From: an uncultured Eubacteriales bacterium
GTDB lineage: Bacteria; Bacillota; Clostridia; Oscillospirales; Acutalibacteraceae
DNA length: 64,000 nucleotides
Assembly (NCBI GenBank): GCA_948527295.1
Contig: CAOSWK010000001.1
Span: 295,170-359,169, forward strand
Reading direction: 5' to 3'
Part shown: positions 7,398-14,898 of the stretch, piece by piece
Layout: each line of letters opens with the position of its first letter
How positions within the stretch are numbered: position 1 is the first letter of the stretch
Made by a program: the position numbers and the translations under genes
The notes under the pieces: generated by a model
Seen by the model: the letters and a program-made list of their open reading frames with translations, nothing else
Database searches by the model: none
What the model was told of the DNA's origin: nothing

Positions 7398-9476
7398 ATG
7401 GATAAAAACAAAAGAGTAATGAAAAAGGTGTTAGCAACGGCATTGTCACTTAGTGTATTTGGAACGGCTGTTGCAGAAAAAGGAACCATTGGTTCAGCTG
7501 TTTGGCCATTTACCAAAAGCCATACTCAAGAAGAAATTAGTTCAGCTTACGAAAAGGGTTTTAGTCTGATAAATGATGGCTTGAAGTTAGTAAAAGGTTT
7601 AGATGACCAGAATGAAGCACAAGATTATATGACGACGCTTAATGAACTTAAGAATGATCTGGATGATGACGACAAAAGGACATATGATAAAGCAATAGGG
7701 CTTCAAAAAGCAATAAAAAAATTGCTTAATGATATGCATGCACGCATTAATTTGCAAGAAATTGAACGTAGAAAAGCAGAAGAAAAACGTGCAAAACAAA
7801 TAGAGGACCAAAAACGTCAGGCAGAGCTTGAAGAAAAGCAAAAAGAAGAGGAGCACAGAAGAAAGTTAGAAGAGCAAAGGCTTCAGATGGAGAAAGAAGA
7901 AAAAGAAAAACAAGAAGCAATAAAAAATGCGATTGTTTCTTTACAAGAAAAGCTTGATTCTATATTGAGGGACGCAAGCAAGAAAATTGAAAACGCTGAA
8001 AGTTTTGAACATATAAATGCTAGAGCAGAAGAAATTAGAGAAAAAATTCAGCAAATTGATAACTTAAATAGAGTTTCTGGAATCGAAGTTTTGTTTGGGG
8101 ATCTTCAAGCTGAGATAGAAACTACTTTAGAAAAAGAAGAAAAAGTAAGGCAATTAAATAGTGAACTTGACTCTATAATGAAGGATGCAAGCAAAAAGAT
8201 TGAAAACCCCGAGAATATTGACCGCATAAATTCCATGGCGGCAGAACTTAGAGAAAAAATTCAACAAATTGACAATTTGAATAGAGTATCGGAAGTAGAA
8301 GTTTTATTTGGAGAACTTCAAACGGAGATAACAAATGTTTTGGCAGAAGAAGAGACAATAAGGCAAGAGAACTTAAAGAGAAGTTTAGAAGAAGCTAAAG
8401 CAGGCTTATTTGAGCTGAGGGAGACCTTACAAAACTTGTTATCAGATTTAGATGAAGAAAATGAAAATTATGCAAAATTTTCAGATATGATTATAAGTTA
8501 TAACCCTGGACGTATTGATTCAATAGATAATTTAGAAGGCGCAGAAGCTGTAAAAAATGAATTTGAATCAGCTATTTCAAAAGTTAACGTTTTATTAGAG
8601 CAGCAGATACAAAAAATAGAAGAGGAAAAAGCTAAGGAAGAATTAGAGACACAAATAGAGATGTTTCAGGATCCGGAAGGACAAATAGCGATGCTAAAGG
8701 AAGGAAAACTTTCTCTTGATGATGTGATGGGTGGGAATCAAGAAGCTAAAAGTAGAGTAAAAGCATTAATAAAATCATATAAGAGGTATAACAGTGGGGG
8801 AAAAATAGTTCCGCCAAAAGGACTTCTATTTTATGGACCGCCAGGAACAGGTAAAACTAGTCTTGCGGAGGCTGTTGCGGCAGCAGAAGGATTAGAATTA
8901 TTTAAAATAACCCCGTCTTCTGTTATGGAAGACAATGGAGAACGAAAATTATTGGAAGTGTTTGGCCAGGCAAAAAAGGCGGCACAGATTAGTGGAAAGC
9001 TAGTTATTATTTTGATTGATGAAATAGATGCTATAGCACAAAAACGTTCTAGTACCGGAAGTGACAAAGTTCTCGTTATGATGATGAACGAGCTAGATAA
9101 ATTAACGCCGCGTGATAATGTTATAATCCTTGCTACAACTAATAGAAGAGAGGCATTGGACCCAGCAATAACTAGATCTGGTAGACTTGATCAAAGTGTA
9201 GAGGTAGGGCATCCGAACTCTGAGGGTAAAAAAGAAATAATTACCATATATTTGAGATATTTAATTGTGGCTGACGATGTGAGAGAGAATATAGACAATA
9301 TAGCCGATAAAATGAGAGGATTTTCTGGAGCAGATATTATGCGTGTTATTCACATTGCTATTGAATCTGCAATGGTTCGTCAAAATGTTGAAAGATTTAC
9401 GGAAATTATTATTACAATGGAAGATATACAAAGGGGTATAGCTACAGTTATGGGCCAAAAGACTTCCATTTATTAA
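7398..9476 (+). CDS. AAA+ ATPase with N-terminal signal-like segment and coiled coil
   Basis: A 692-residue protein. The start ATG follows AGGAGG by 6 bases. Residues about 5-24 (basic, then LATALSLSVFGTAVA) look like a signal peptide or single membrane anchor. Residues about 110-430 are a highly charged coiled coil with two tandem 71-residue repeats. The C-terminal domain is a classic AAA module: Walker A GPPGTGKT at 480-487, Walker B IILIDEID near 537-544, sensor ATTN and arginine finger RSGRLD, followed by a helical lid. The AAA domain resembles FtsH and proteasomal ATPases, but there is no zinc protease domain. An export signal on an ATP-dependent remodeller is odd, since ATP is scarce outside the cell. 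The gene is AT-richer than its neighbours. Role unknown. Confidence 0.75.
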   Translation: MDKNKRVMKKVLATALSLSVFGTAVAEKGTIGSAVWPFTKSHTQEEISSAYEKGFSLINDGLKLVKGLDDQNEAQDYMTTLNELKNDLDDDDKRTYDKAIGLQKAIKKLLNDMHARINLQEIERRKAEEKRAKQIEDQKRQAELEEKQKEEEHRRKLEEQRLQMEKEEKEKQEAIKNAIVSLQEKLDSILRDASKKIENAESFEHINARAEEIREKIQQIDNLNRVSGIEVLFGDLQAEIETTLEKEEKVRQLNSELDSIMKDASKKIENPENIDRINSMAAELREKIQQIDNLNRVSEVEVLFGELQTEITNVLAEEETIRQENLKRSLEEAKAGLFELRETLQNLLSDLDEENENYAKFSDMIISYNPGRIDSIDNLEGAEAVKNEFESAISKVNVLLEQQIQKIEEEKAKEELETQIEMFQDPEGQIAMLKEGKLSLDDVMGGNQEAKSRVKALIKSYKRYNSGGKIVPPKGLLFYGPPGTGKTSLAEAVAAAEGLELFKITPSSVMEDNGERKLLEVFGQAKKAAQISGKLVIILIDEIDAIAQKRSSTGSDKVLVMMMNELDKLTPRDNVIILATTNRREALDPAITRSGRLDQSVEVGHPNSEGKKEIITIYLRYLIVADDVRENIDNIADKMRGFSGADIMRVIHIAIESAMVRQNVERFTEIIITMEDIQRGIATVMGQKTSIY
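7947..8372 (+). repeat. Tandem 71-residue (213-base) repeat inside the AAA+ gene
   Basis: Two adjacent copies encode near-identical segments: LDSI(L/M)(R/K)DASKKIEN, then REKIQQIDNLNRVS and EVLFG(D/E)LQ. The two copies meet at position 8160. The coiled-coil arm seems to have grown by duplication. Confidence 0.85.
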
Positions 9477-9497
9477 GGATAATAATAGAAAAAATAT

Positions 9498-9527
9498 AGC
9501 GCCGAGTTTTTAACTCGACGCTTTTTC
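9498..9527. terminator. Terminator between the AAA+ gene and secA
   Basis: Arms AGCGCCGAGTT and AACTCGACGCT (one mismatch) around a TTT loop, followed by TTTTT. The genes converge here, so it may serve both, but the T tract favours the plus strand. Confidence 0.8.
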
Positions 9528-9538
9528 TTTGCTGTTTT

Positions 9539-12283
9539 TTATTCGGCAGCCCCGCAACATTTTTTATATTTTTTTCCGGAGCCGCAAGGGCAAGGATCAT
9601 TCCTGCCGACTTTATCTGTATTTCTAACAGTCTTAATTTCTGGCGCATAGCCGTCACCCGAAGAAGTCGAAGGTGCGTTGTTGTCGTGACGTTCAGGGGG
9701 CTTGTTGCTATTCGGTAGAGTAAACGTTAACAAGATCTTAACGGTGTCGTCGCGGATAGCATCGATCATCTCGTCGAACATATCGAAGCCTTCAAGACGA
9801 TACTCAACAACCGGGTCACGCTGAGCATAGGCCCTGAGGCGGATTCCGCGCTTTAGCTCTTCCATCGCGTCGATGTGATTCATCCAGTAATTGTCAACAT
9901 TTTTCAAAAGCACAACACGCTCGATCTCACGGGCCATATCCTCACCGAAGGCCTTTTCGCGCTCTTCGTAGATTGAAAGAGCTTTTTCCGTCAGCGTTTT
10001 AACAATATCCTCCGCCTTGAGCTGCTTCAACTCGGCGTCAGAATAATTCAGCTCGTCCTCATTAATCAGCCAGCCTAAGTAGAAGTCGCGTAAGCCCACA
10101 AAGTTCCAGGACTCATCGTGCTTAGAGGTAGGCAAATAGCGAGAAACAGTCTTTTCGATAGATTGCCCGATCATCTTCACGATTTGAGCGCGGATGTCGT
10201 CGCCATCCAGAACCTTGTTTCGCTGATCATAGATGATCTGGCGCTGCCTATCCATAACGTCGTCGTATTGAAGCACGCTCTTACGAGTTCCAAAGTCGCG
10301 GCCCTCAACCTTACGCTGAGCACTCTCAATCGCGTTAGTGACCATCCGGCTGTGAATCGGCTCGTCCTCGCCAACGTTGAGCTTATCCATCCAGGACTTC
10401 AAACGATCGCCGCCAAAGAGACGCATCAAGTCGTCCTCAAGAGAGAGATAAAACCGAGTCTCACCCGGGTCACCCTGACGGCCAGCACGACCACGCAACT
10501 GATTGTCAATACGTCGAGTCTCGTGTCGCTCGGTGCCAATGATAACCAAGCCGCCCAAGTTCAAAACTTCTTCCTTAGGTTCCTTGATTTCCGCCTTATA
10601 CTTAGCCAAAAGCTTATTGAAGGTCTCGCGGGCCTCCAGAATGCGCTCGTCGTCGGTGTCAGCAAACCCGCTGGCCTCACTAATGACTTCCTCGCTTATC
10701 TGCATGCGACGCATCTCGGCCTTCGCCAAGTACTCTGCGTTTCCGCCGAGGCTAATGTCAGTTCCGCGGCCAGCCATGTTTGTAGCAATGGTCACAGCGC
10801 CCTTTTTACCGGCCTGCGCAACGATCTCAGCTTCTTTTTCGTGATACTTAGCGTTCAAAACGGTATGTTTGATGCCATTCTTCTTCAAAAGATCGCTCAA
10901 ACGCTCGGACTTATCGATAGAAACGGTACCGACCAGAACAGGTTGGCCCTTTTCGTGGTACTTCAAAATATCCTCAATAACGGCGTTAAACTTGCCATTT
11001 TCCGTCTTGTAGACAACATCGGGCAAGTCTTTTCGAATAACCGGCTTGTTAGTAGGAATCTCAACAACGTCGAGCTTGTAAATCTCGCGAAATTCCTCTT
11101 CCTCGGTCATACCAGTACCGGTCATGCCCGAGAGCTTGTCATAAAGCCGGAAATAATTCTGAAAAGTAACCGAAGCCAAAGTCTTCGACTCGCGCTCAAC
11201 CTTAACGTTTTCCTTGGCCTCAATAGCCTGATGCAAACCCTCGTTGTAGCGGCGGCCGTTCATGATGCGCCCCGTGAATTCGTCAACAATGAGAACTTCG
11301 CCGTTTTTAACAACGTAGTCAATGTCCTTAATCATGACGCCATGCGCGCGAATCGCCTGGTTGATGTGATGCTGCAAGTTGATGTTGTCGGCATCGGTCA
11401 AATTGTCAATATGGAAGTACTCTTCCGCCTTTCTCACGCCGTTCTGGGTGAGAGTGGCGGTCTTTGCTTTTTCGTCCACAATGTAGTCGGCCTCTTCATA
11501 GAGCTCGTCGGTGTCCTCCTTCGAGTCGGTCTCGGCCACTTTAACCATCTGGAGGGTTTTAGCAAATTTATCTACCACATTATATAGCTCCGTGGATTTA
11601 TCGCCAGGACCTGAGATAATAAGCGGAGTCCGAGCTTCGTCGATCAAAATAGAGTCAACCTCGTCAACGATGGCGAAGTTGTGGCCACGCTGAACGCGAT
11701 TCTCCTTGTAAGTGGCCATGTTGTCGCGCAGATAGTCAAAGCCGAGCTCGTTGTTCGTGCAGTAGGTAATATCCGCAGCATAGGCCTTCTGACGGTCTTC
11801 ATTCTCCATATCCTGGCTCAAAAGCCCGACAGTAAGCCCCAAAAATCTAAACACCTTGCCCATAAGCTCAGAGTCACGCCGAGCAAGGTAATCGTTAACA
11901 GTAACAATGTGAACGCCCTTGCCCTCGAGCGCATTCAGGTAGGCGGGCAAAGTCTCCACCAAAGTCTTACCTTCACCAGTCCGCATCTCGCTGATTCTGC
12001 CCTGATGAAGGATGATTCCGCCGATGATCTGCACCGGAAAGTGCGTCATGCCCAAAACCCGAGTAGAGGCCTCGCGGCAAACCGCAAAAGCTTCCGGCAA
12101 AATGTCGTCCAAAGTAGAGCCGTTCTTAAGTTTCTCACGAAGAACCTGAGTTTGACCCTTAAGTTCCTCGTCGCTCATTTTTCGGTAAGTGTCTTCAAGA
12201 GCGATAACCGCATTGCACAGGGGTTTAACGCGTTTAACTTCTCTTTTACTATAATTACCAAAAAGTGCCTTTAAAAAATTCAT
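9539..12283 (-). CDS. secA: Preprotein translocase motor SecA
   Basis: ATPase that drives Sec-dependent export. The 914-residue protein starts MNFLKALFGNYSKRE. It has Walker A MRTGEGKT near residue 101-107, the HIVTVNDYLARRD motif, VDEVDSILIDEARTPLI, the helicase segment TNMAGRGTDI, RGRAGRQGDPG, and ends with the zinc-binding CPCGSGKKYKKCC tail that binds SecB or phospholipid. The ATG is preceded by AGAAGGTGATATA; a 57-base open extension upstream has no family match. The NHLM island starts divergently 530 bases away. Confidence 0.97.
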   Translation of the reverse strand: MNFLKALFGNYSKREVKRVKPLCNAVIALEDTYRKMSDEELKGQTQVLREKLKNGSTLDDILPEAFAVCREASTRVLGMTHFPVQIIGGIILHQGRISEMRTGEGKTLVETLPAYLNALEGKGVHIVTVNDYLARRDSELMGKVFRFLGLTVGLLSQDMENEDRQKAYAADITYCTNNELGFDYLRDNMATYKENRVQRGHNFAIVDEVDSILIDEARTPLIISGPGDKSTELYNVVDKFAKTLQMVKVAETDSKEDTDELYEEADYIVDEKAKTATLTQNGVRKAEEYFHIDNLTDADNINLQHHINQAIRAHGVMIKDIDYVVKNGEVLIVDEFTGRIMNGRRYNEGLHQAIEAKENVKVERESKTLASVTFQNYFRLYDKLSGMTGTGMTEEEEFREIYKLDVVEIPTNKPVIRKDLPDVVYKTENGKFNAVIEDILKYHEKGQPVLVGTVSIDKSERLSDLLKKNGIKHTVLNAKYHEKEAEIVAQAGKKGAVTIATNMAGRGTDISLGGNAEYLAKAEMRRMQISEEVISEASGFADTDDERILEARETFNKLLAKYKAEIKEPKEEVLNLGGLVIIGTERHETRRIDNQLRGRAGRQGDPGETRFYLSLEDDLMRLFGGDRLKSWMDKLNVGEDEPIHSRMVTNAIESAQRKVEGRDFGTRKSVLQYDDVMDRQRQIIYDQRNKVLDGDDIRAQIVKMIGQSIEKTVSRYLPTSKHDESWNFVGLRDFYLGWLINEDELNYSDAELKQLKAEDIVKTLTEKALSIYEEREKAFGEDMAREIERVVLLKNVDNYWMNHIDAMEELKRGIRLRAYAQRDPVVEYRLEGFDMFDEMIDAIRDDTVKILLTFTLPNSNKPPERHDNNAPSTSSGDGYAPEIKTVRNTDKVGRNDPCPCGSGKKYKKCCGAAE

Positions 12284-12328
12284 TATATCACCTTCTAAAA
12301 TTAATTTTGATTTTAAGACGTTGGGATA

Positions 12329-12357
12329 ATTATAACACAAAAGATAAAAAAAGTCAC
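12329..12357 (-). promoter_or_regulatory. Putative secA promoter
   Basis: Read on the minus strand: GTGACT, 17 bases, TATAAT with TG one base upstream (extended -10). The -35 box is weak. Confidence 0.5.
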
Positions 12358-12630
12358 TATTTTTTTTATAACTTTTTTACAAGAAGAATCTTTTGGCGAT
12401 TAGAACAGAAATTTTTATTAGAATAGTTTAATTTTTACCATAATTTTTTAAATATTTGCACATTATGTGTTTTTTATTCACACGATTTTAGATATTGCTA
12501 GCGTGGAGGTATATTTTTTATTTAATTCTACAAATTTTATAAATTTTAATTCTTAAAACGAACTAAAATCAGGCAAAATTTAAGCTATTAGTTAATTTAT
12601 ACATATTTATATTAAAAAGCAGAACTGGTA

Positions 12631-12659
12631 TTGACAAATTTGTTAAATTGGGTTATAAT
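12631..12659 (+). promoter_or_regulatory. Consensus sigma-A promoter of the peptide export island
   Basis: TTGACA, exactly 17 bases, TATAAT: a perfect match to the vegetative consensus and the strongest promoter in the window. Transcription would begin near 12666, leaving a leader of about 150 bases. Confidence 0.85.
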
Positions 12660-12736
12660 GCGAACGTATAACAATAACATATTTTAAAACATATATATAC
12701 TCAAATATGTTAAAAATCACACAAAAGTTTTTGCGA

Positions 12737-12776
12737 TTACCTATAGAAAGGGTATCAGCTGCCGGTGATACCTTTT
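12737..12776 (+). promoter_or_regulatory. Leader attenuator-like hairpin before the export island
   Basis: GGTATCA and TGATACC form a perfect 7-base stem, extended by a G-T and A-T pairs, followed by TTTTT: a rho-independent terminator shape inside the 5' leader. Just upstream, GATTACC can pair instead with the GGTATC arm, which would be an antiterminator. The sequence fits no riboswitch class that I recognise. Attenuation is inference. Confidence 0.5.
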
Positions 12777-12814
12777 TAAAAAATATTTTTCCCGGTAGAG
12801 AAATGGAGTCAGAA

Positions 12815-13954
12815 ATGAAAAAGAACAAGATTTTAGGCTTAGTATTGGTTTTAATTTTTTCTATGACAGTTTTCGCAGGGTGCGGCTCGTCGAACAAAGA
12901 CACAGCGCCAAAATATGGAGAATCGGCCGAAATAAAGATGGTGGTTTTGGGGTCGGCAGAGCAGTTTGAAAAGAGACAGGACTTTTTTGTAGGAATGGAC
13001 CTGGCGATTAAGGAGCTGAAGGAGTCGGGAGTAACCGTGACCTACGAAAAAATCGATGACGGAAAAAGCCGCGACAATGGCGTAGCGTTGGCAAAAGACG
13101 TAGCTAAAGATGGCAAATATACCTTAGCTTTCACGCTGCAGAACTCCGACACAGTGGAGAGCGTGGCAGATATCTTTGAGCAAGCCGGCAAGCCATTAAT
13201 AATAGTAAACGAAGTTTTCGACAGCACGATGAACAAGAACTATAGCTATGTGTTGGCGGGCGTCATTTCGGCAGAGGCAGCAGGCAAGGCTCTGGCTAAG
13301 TTGTGCGAGTCAAAGGGCATAAAGTGGGTGGCAACGGCTCACTCTTCTAGCCAGTACGAGAACATGCTAGCACGAGGCTTTAACAACGCCGCCACAGACA
13401 GCAAATCGGTGTACTTGCTGGATTCAACAGCAGGCCCAAACAGGGTTAGCGAGTTTGCAACGGTGTGGGACAGATGGAACACTTTAGGTGTGCAGGCAGC
13501 ACTGGTCTCTTTTGACGACCCAGAATGGGCATGCGAGCTGATTCAGATGATTAAGTCTCAAAACAAAAACATCCTGATTTTGGGAGACGCACAGTTTAAC
13601 GACCTAGCTTTGATGAACGAGTATAAAGATTCACTCGAAGGAATGATTGTAGCTGGATCTTATGGCGTGGCACACGAAGAGAAGTTGCAAGCTTTCTATA
13701 ATAAGTACGAAAAGAAGGTAATGGACGAAATAGGGCTCGACATAACGAGCGTTACAGCGCAGGCTTATGACTTTGTCCATATGATCGCTCAAAATGTAAA
13801 GAAATCTGGTGACGCACAAGAATTTATGAAGCACATGAAGTCCACAGAGGGCTACCCGGGCGTAACAGATGTTAAGTTTAATGCAAAAGGTCAGCTAGAG
13901 GAAGATCCAAACTATTGGACGGTTAAAAATGGCCAGATGTACAGAATGGTCTAA
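12815..13954 (+). CDS. Solute-binding lipoprotein (type 1 periplasmic-binding fold) heading the export island
   Basis: A 379-residue exported lipoprotein. MKKNK, a hydrophobic stretch and the lipobox FAGC (Cys23) predict lipid anchoring on the outer face of the membrane. The rest looks like a family 1 or branched-chain amino acid type binding protein: a KMVVLGSAEQ strand, an AIKELKESGV helix, VESVADIFEQAGKPLIIVNE, and a repeat of alternating strands and helices. The ATG with TGGAG 6 bases upstream was chosen; an in-frame ATG four codons earlier has a weaker ribosome site. It is the first gene of the operon, 20 bases before the HlyD-like adaptor. No cognate permease or ATPase for solute import is in the window, so a sensing or peptide-binding role is possible. 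Substrate unknown. Confidence 0.8.
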   Translation: MKKNKILGLVLVLIFSMTVFAGCGSSNKDTAPKYGESAEIKMVVLGSAEQFEKRQDFFVGMDLAIKELKESGVTVTYEKIDDGKSRDNGVALAKDVAKDGKYTLAFTLQNSDTVESVADIFEQAGKPLIIVNEVFDSTMNKNYSYVLAGVISAEAAGKALAKLCESKGIKWVATAHSSSQYENMLARGFNNAATDSKSVYLLDSTAGPNRVSEFATVWDRWNTLGVQAALVSFDDPEWACELIQMIKSQNKNILILGDAQFNDLALMNEYKDSLEGMIVAGSYGVAHEEKLQAFYNKYEKKVMDEIGLDITSVTAQAYDFVHMIAQNVKKSGDAQEFMKHMKSTEGYPGVTDVKFNAKGQLEEDPNYWTVKNGQMYRMV

Positions 13955-13974
13955 GTTAAGGAGGAGGAATAAAA

Positions 13975-14871
13975 ATGGCAGAAAATAAATTGTTTCGAAA
14001 AACCGCACTAGAAACAGTTTCGAACCCAGAACAATTAGACCAGCACATCCGGGTTACCAAACCGTTTGCATGGGTCATATTGATAGCGATAATAAGCTTT
14101 GTTTTGGGAGTAGGAATCTGGGCATTTACTGGGAATATTTCTAGCGGAGTGGACATCACAGGAATAGTGTTTTCGCCGGACGGCGTATGGATCGAGAATT
14201 CGGTAGTAAACGGAAGAGTGGCCGACGTGCTGGTTGGAGAAAACGAGCGCGTAGATAAAGGCGACGTGCTGGCTGTTATCCCAGATGAAGAATTGCTAGC
14301 ACAAATAAAAGCAGTAAGATCACAAGGCGGATCGGGCACAACAGTGGATGCTTTGAGGTATCAGTATATTATAAATTCGTTTGTAACGGCAAGCAGAGGC
14401 GGAGTCGTAAATAGTGTGCCGTCGGTTGGAGACACAATAGCAGAAGGCCAACAAGTTACGGTTAACTATTCGGAAGAGAACATGTCGGGCTCCAAAGAGG
14501 TAATAGCATATATTCCGCAAGAAGTGGCAAATAACTTGAGCATTGGTGGAGACGTGCAGATCTCGATTTCGGGCTACCCAAGAGAAGAATACGGCTATAT
14601 ATTGGGAAAAATAACAAGCATAGGCAACACAATAGTAACAGAAGAGATAATAAAGAAAGATCTAGGAACAACTAAATATAACGAGTATTTAATAACCGCA
14701 AGCAACTGTGTAAGAGTTGTAATCAGGCTAAATGTAGACTCATCTACACGCTGTGGCTTTGAATGCTCTAATCAAAAGGGCGCACAAAACCTTCCAGTAG
14801 AGATAGGTACACTCTGTAGCGTTAAGTTTATATTGGCAACAATTCACCCAATTAGTATGTTTATAAACTAA
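13975..14871 (+). CDS. NHLM-type bacteriocin system secretion protein (HlyD-like adaptor)
   Basis: Membrane-fusion-type adaptor that works with the two NHLM ABC proteins to export leader-bearing peptides. The 298-residue protein begins ENKLFRKTALETVSNPEQLD, the hallmark N-terminus of this family. One membrane helix spans residues 31-51. A biotinyl-lipoyl-like segment follows (VVNGRVADVLV, ENERVDKGDVLAVI), which is the HlyD hairpin region. A long coiled-coil is absent, as usual for NHLM adaptors. The ribosome site AGGAGGAGG is strong, and the gene lies 20 bases behind the lipoprotein gene and 27 before the peptidase exporter. Confidence 0.9.
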   Translation: MAENKLFRKTALETVSNPEQLDQHIRVTKPFAWVILIAIISFVLGVGIWAFTGNISSGVDITGIVFSPDGVWIENSVVNGRVADVLVGENERVDKGDVLAVIPDEELLAQIKAVRSQGGSGTTVDALRYQYIINSFVTASRGGVVNSVPSVGDTIAEGQQVTVNYSEENMSGSKEVIAYIPQEVANNLSIGGDVQISISGYPREEYGYILGKITSIGNTIVTEEIIKKDLGTTKYNEYLITASNCVRVVIRLNVDSSTRCGFECSNQKGAQNLPVEIGTLCSVKFILATIHPISMFIN

Positions 14872-14898
14872 CGAAAAACGCCTAAAAAAGGAGAAAGG

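Larger units (their letters stand above)
12284..12814. other. Divergent intergenic region secA / peptide export island
   Basis: About 530 very AT-rich bases with no supported gene. It holds the secA promoter, the strong island promoter and an island leader of about 150 bases with a terminator-like hairpin. The stretch 12365-12625 shows no further structure that I can name. Confidence 0.6.

Noticed and set aside
10118..11587. A 489-codon open frame on the plus strand
   Set aside because: It lies entirely antisense to secA, which has every expected motif. Its translation is low in structure, and it has no ribosome site or family resemblance.
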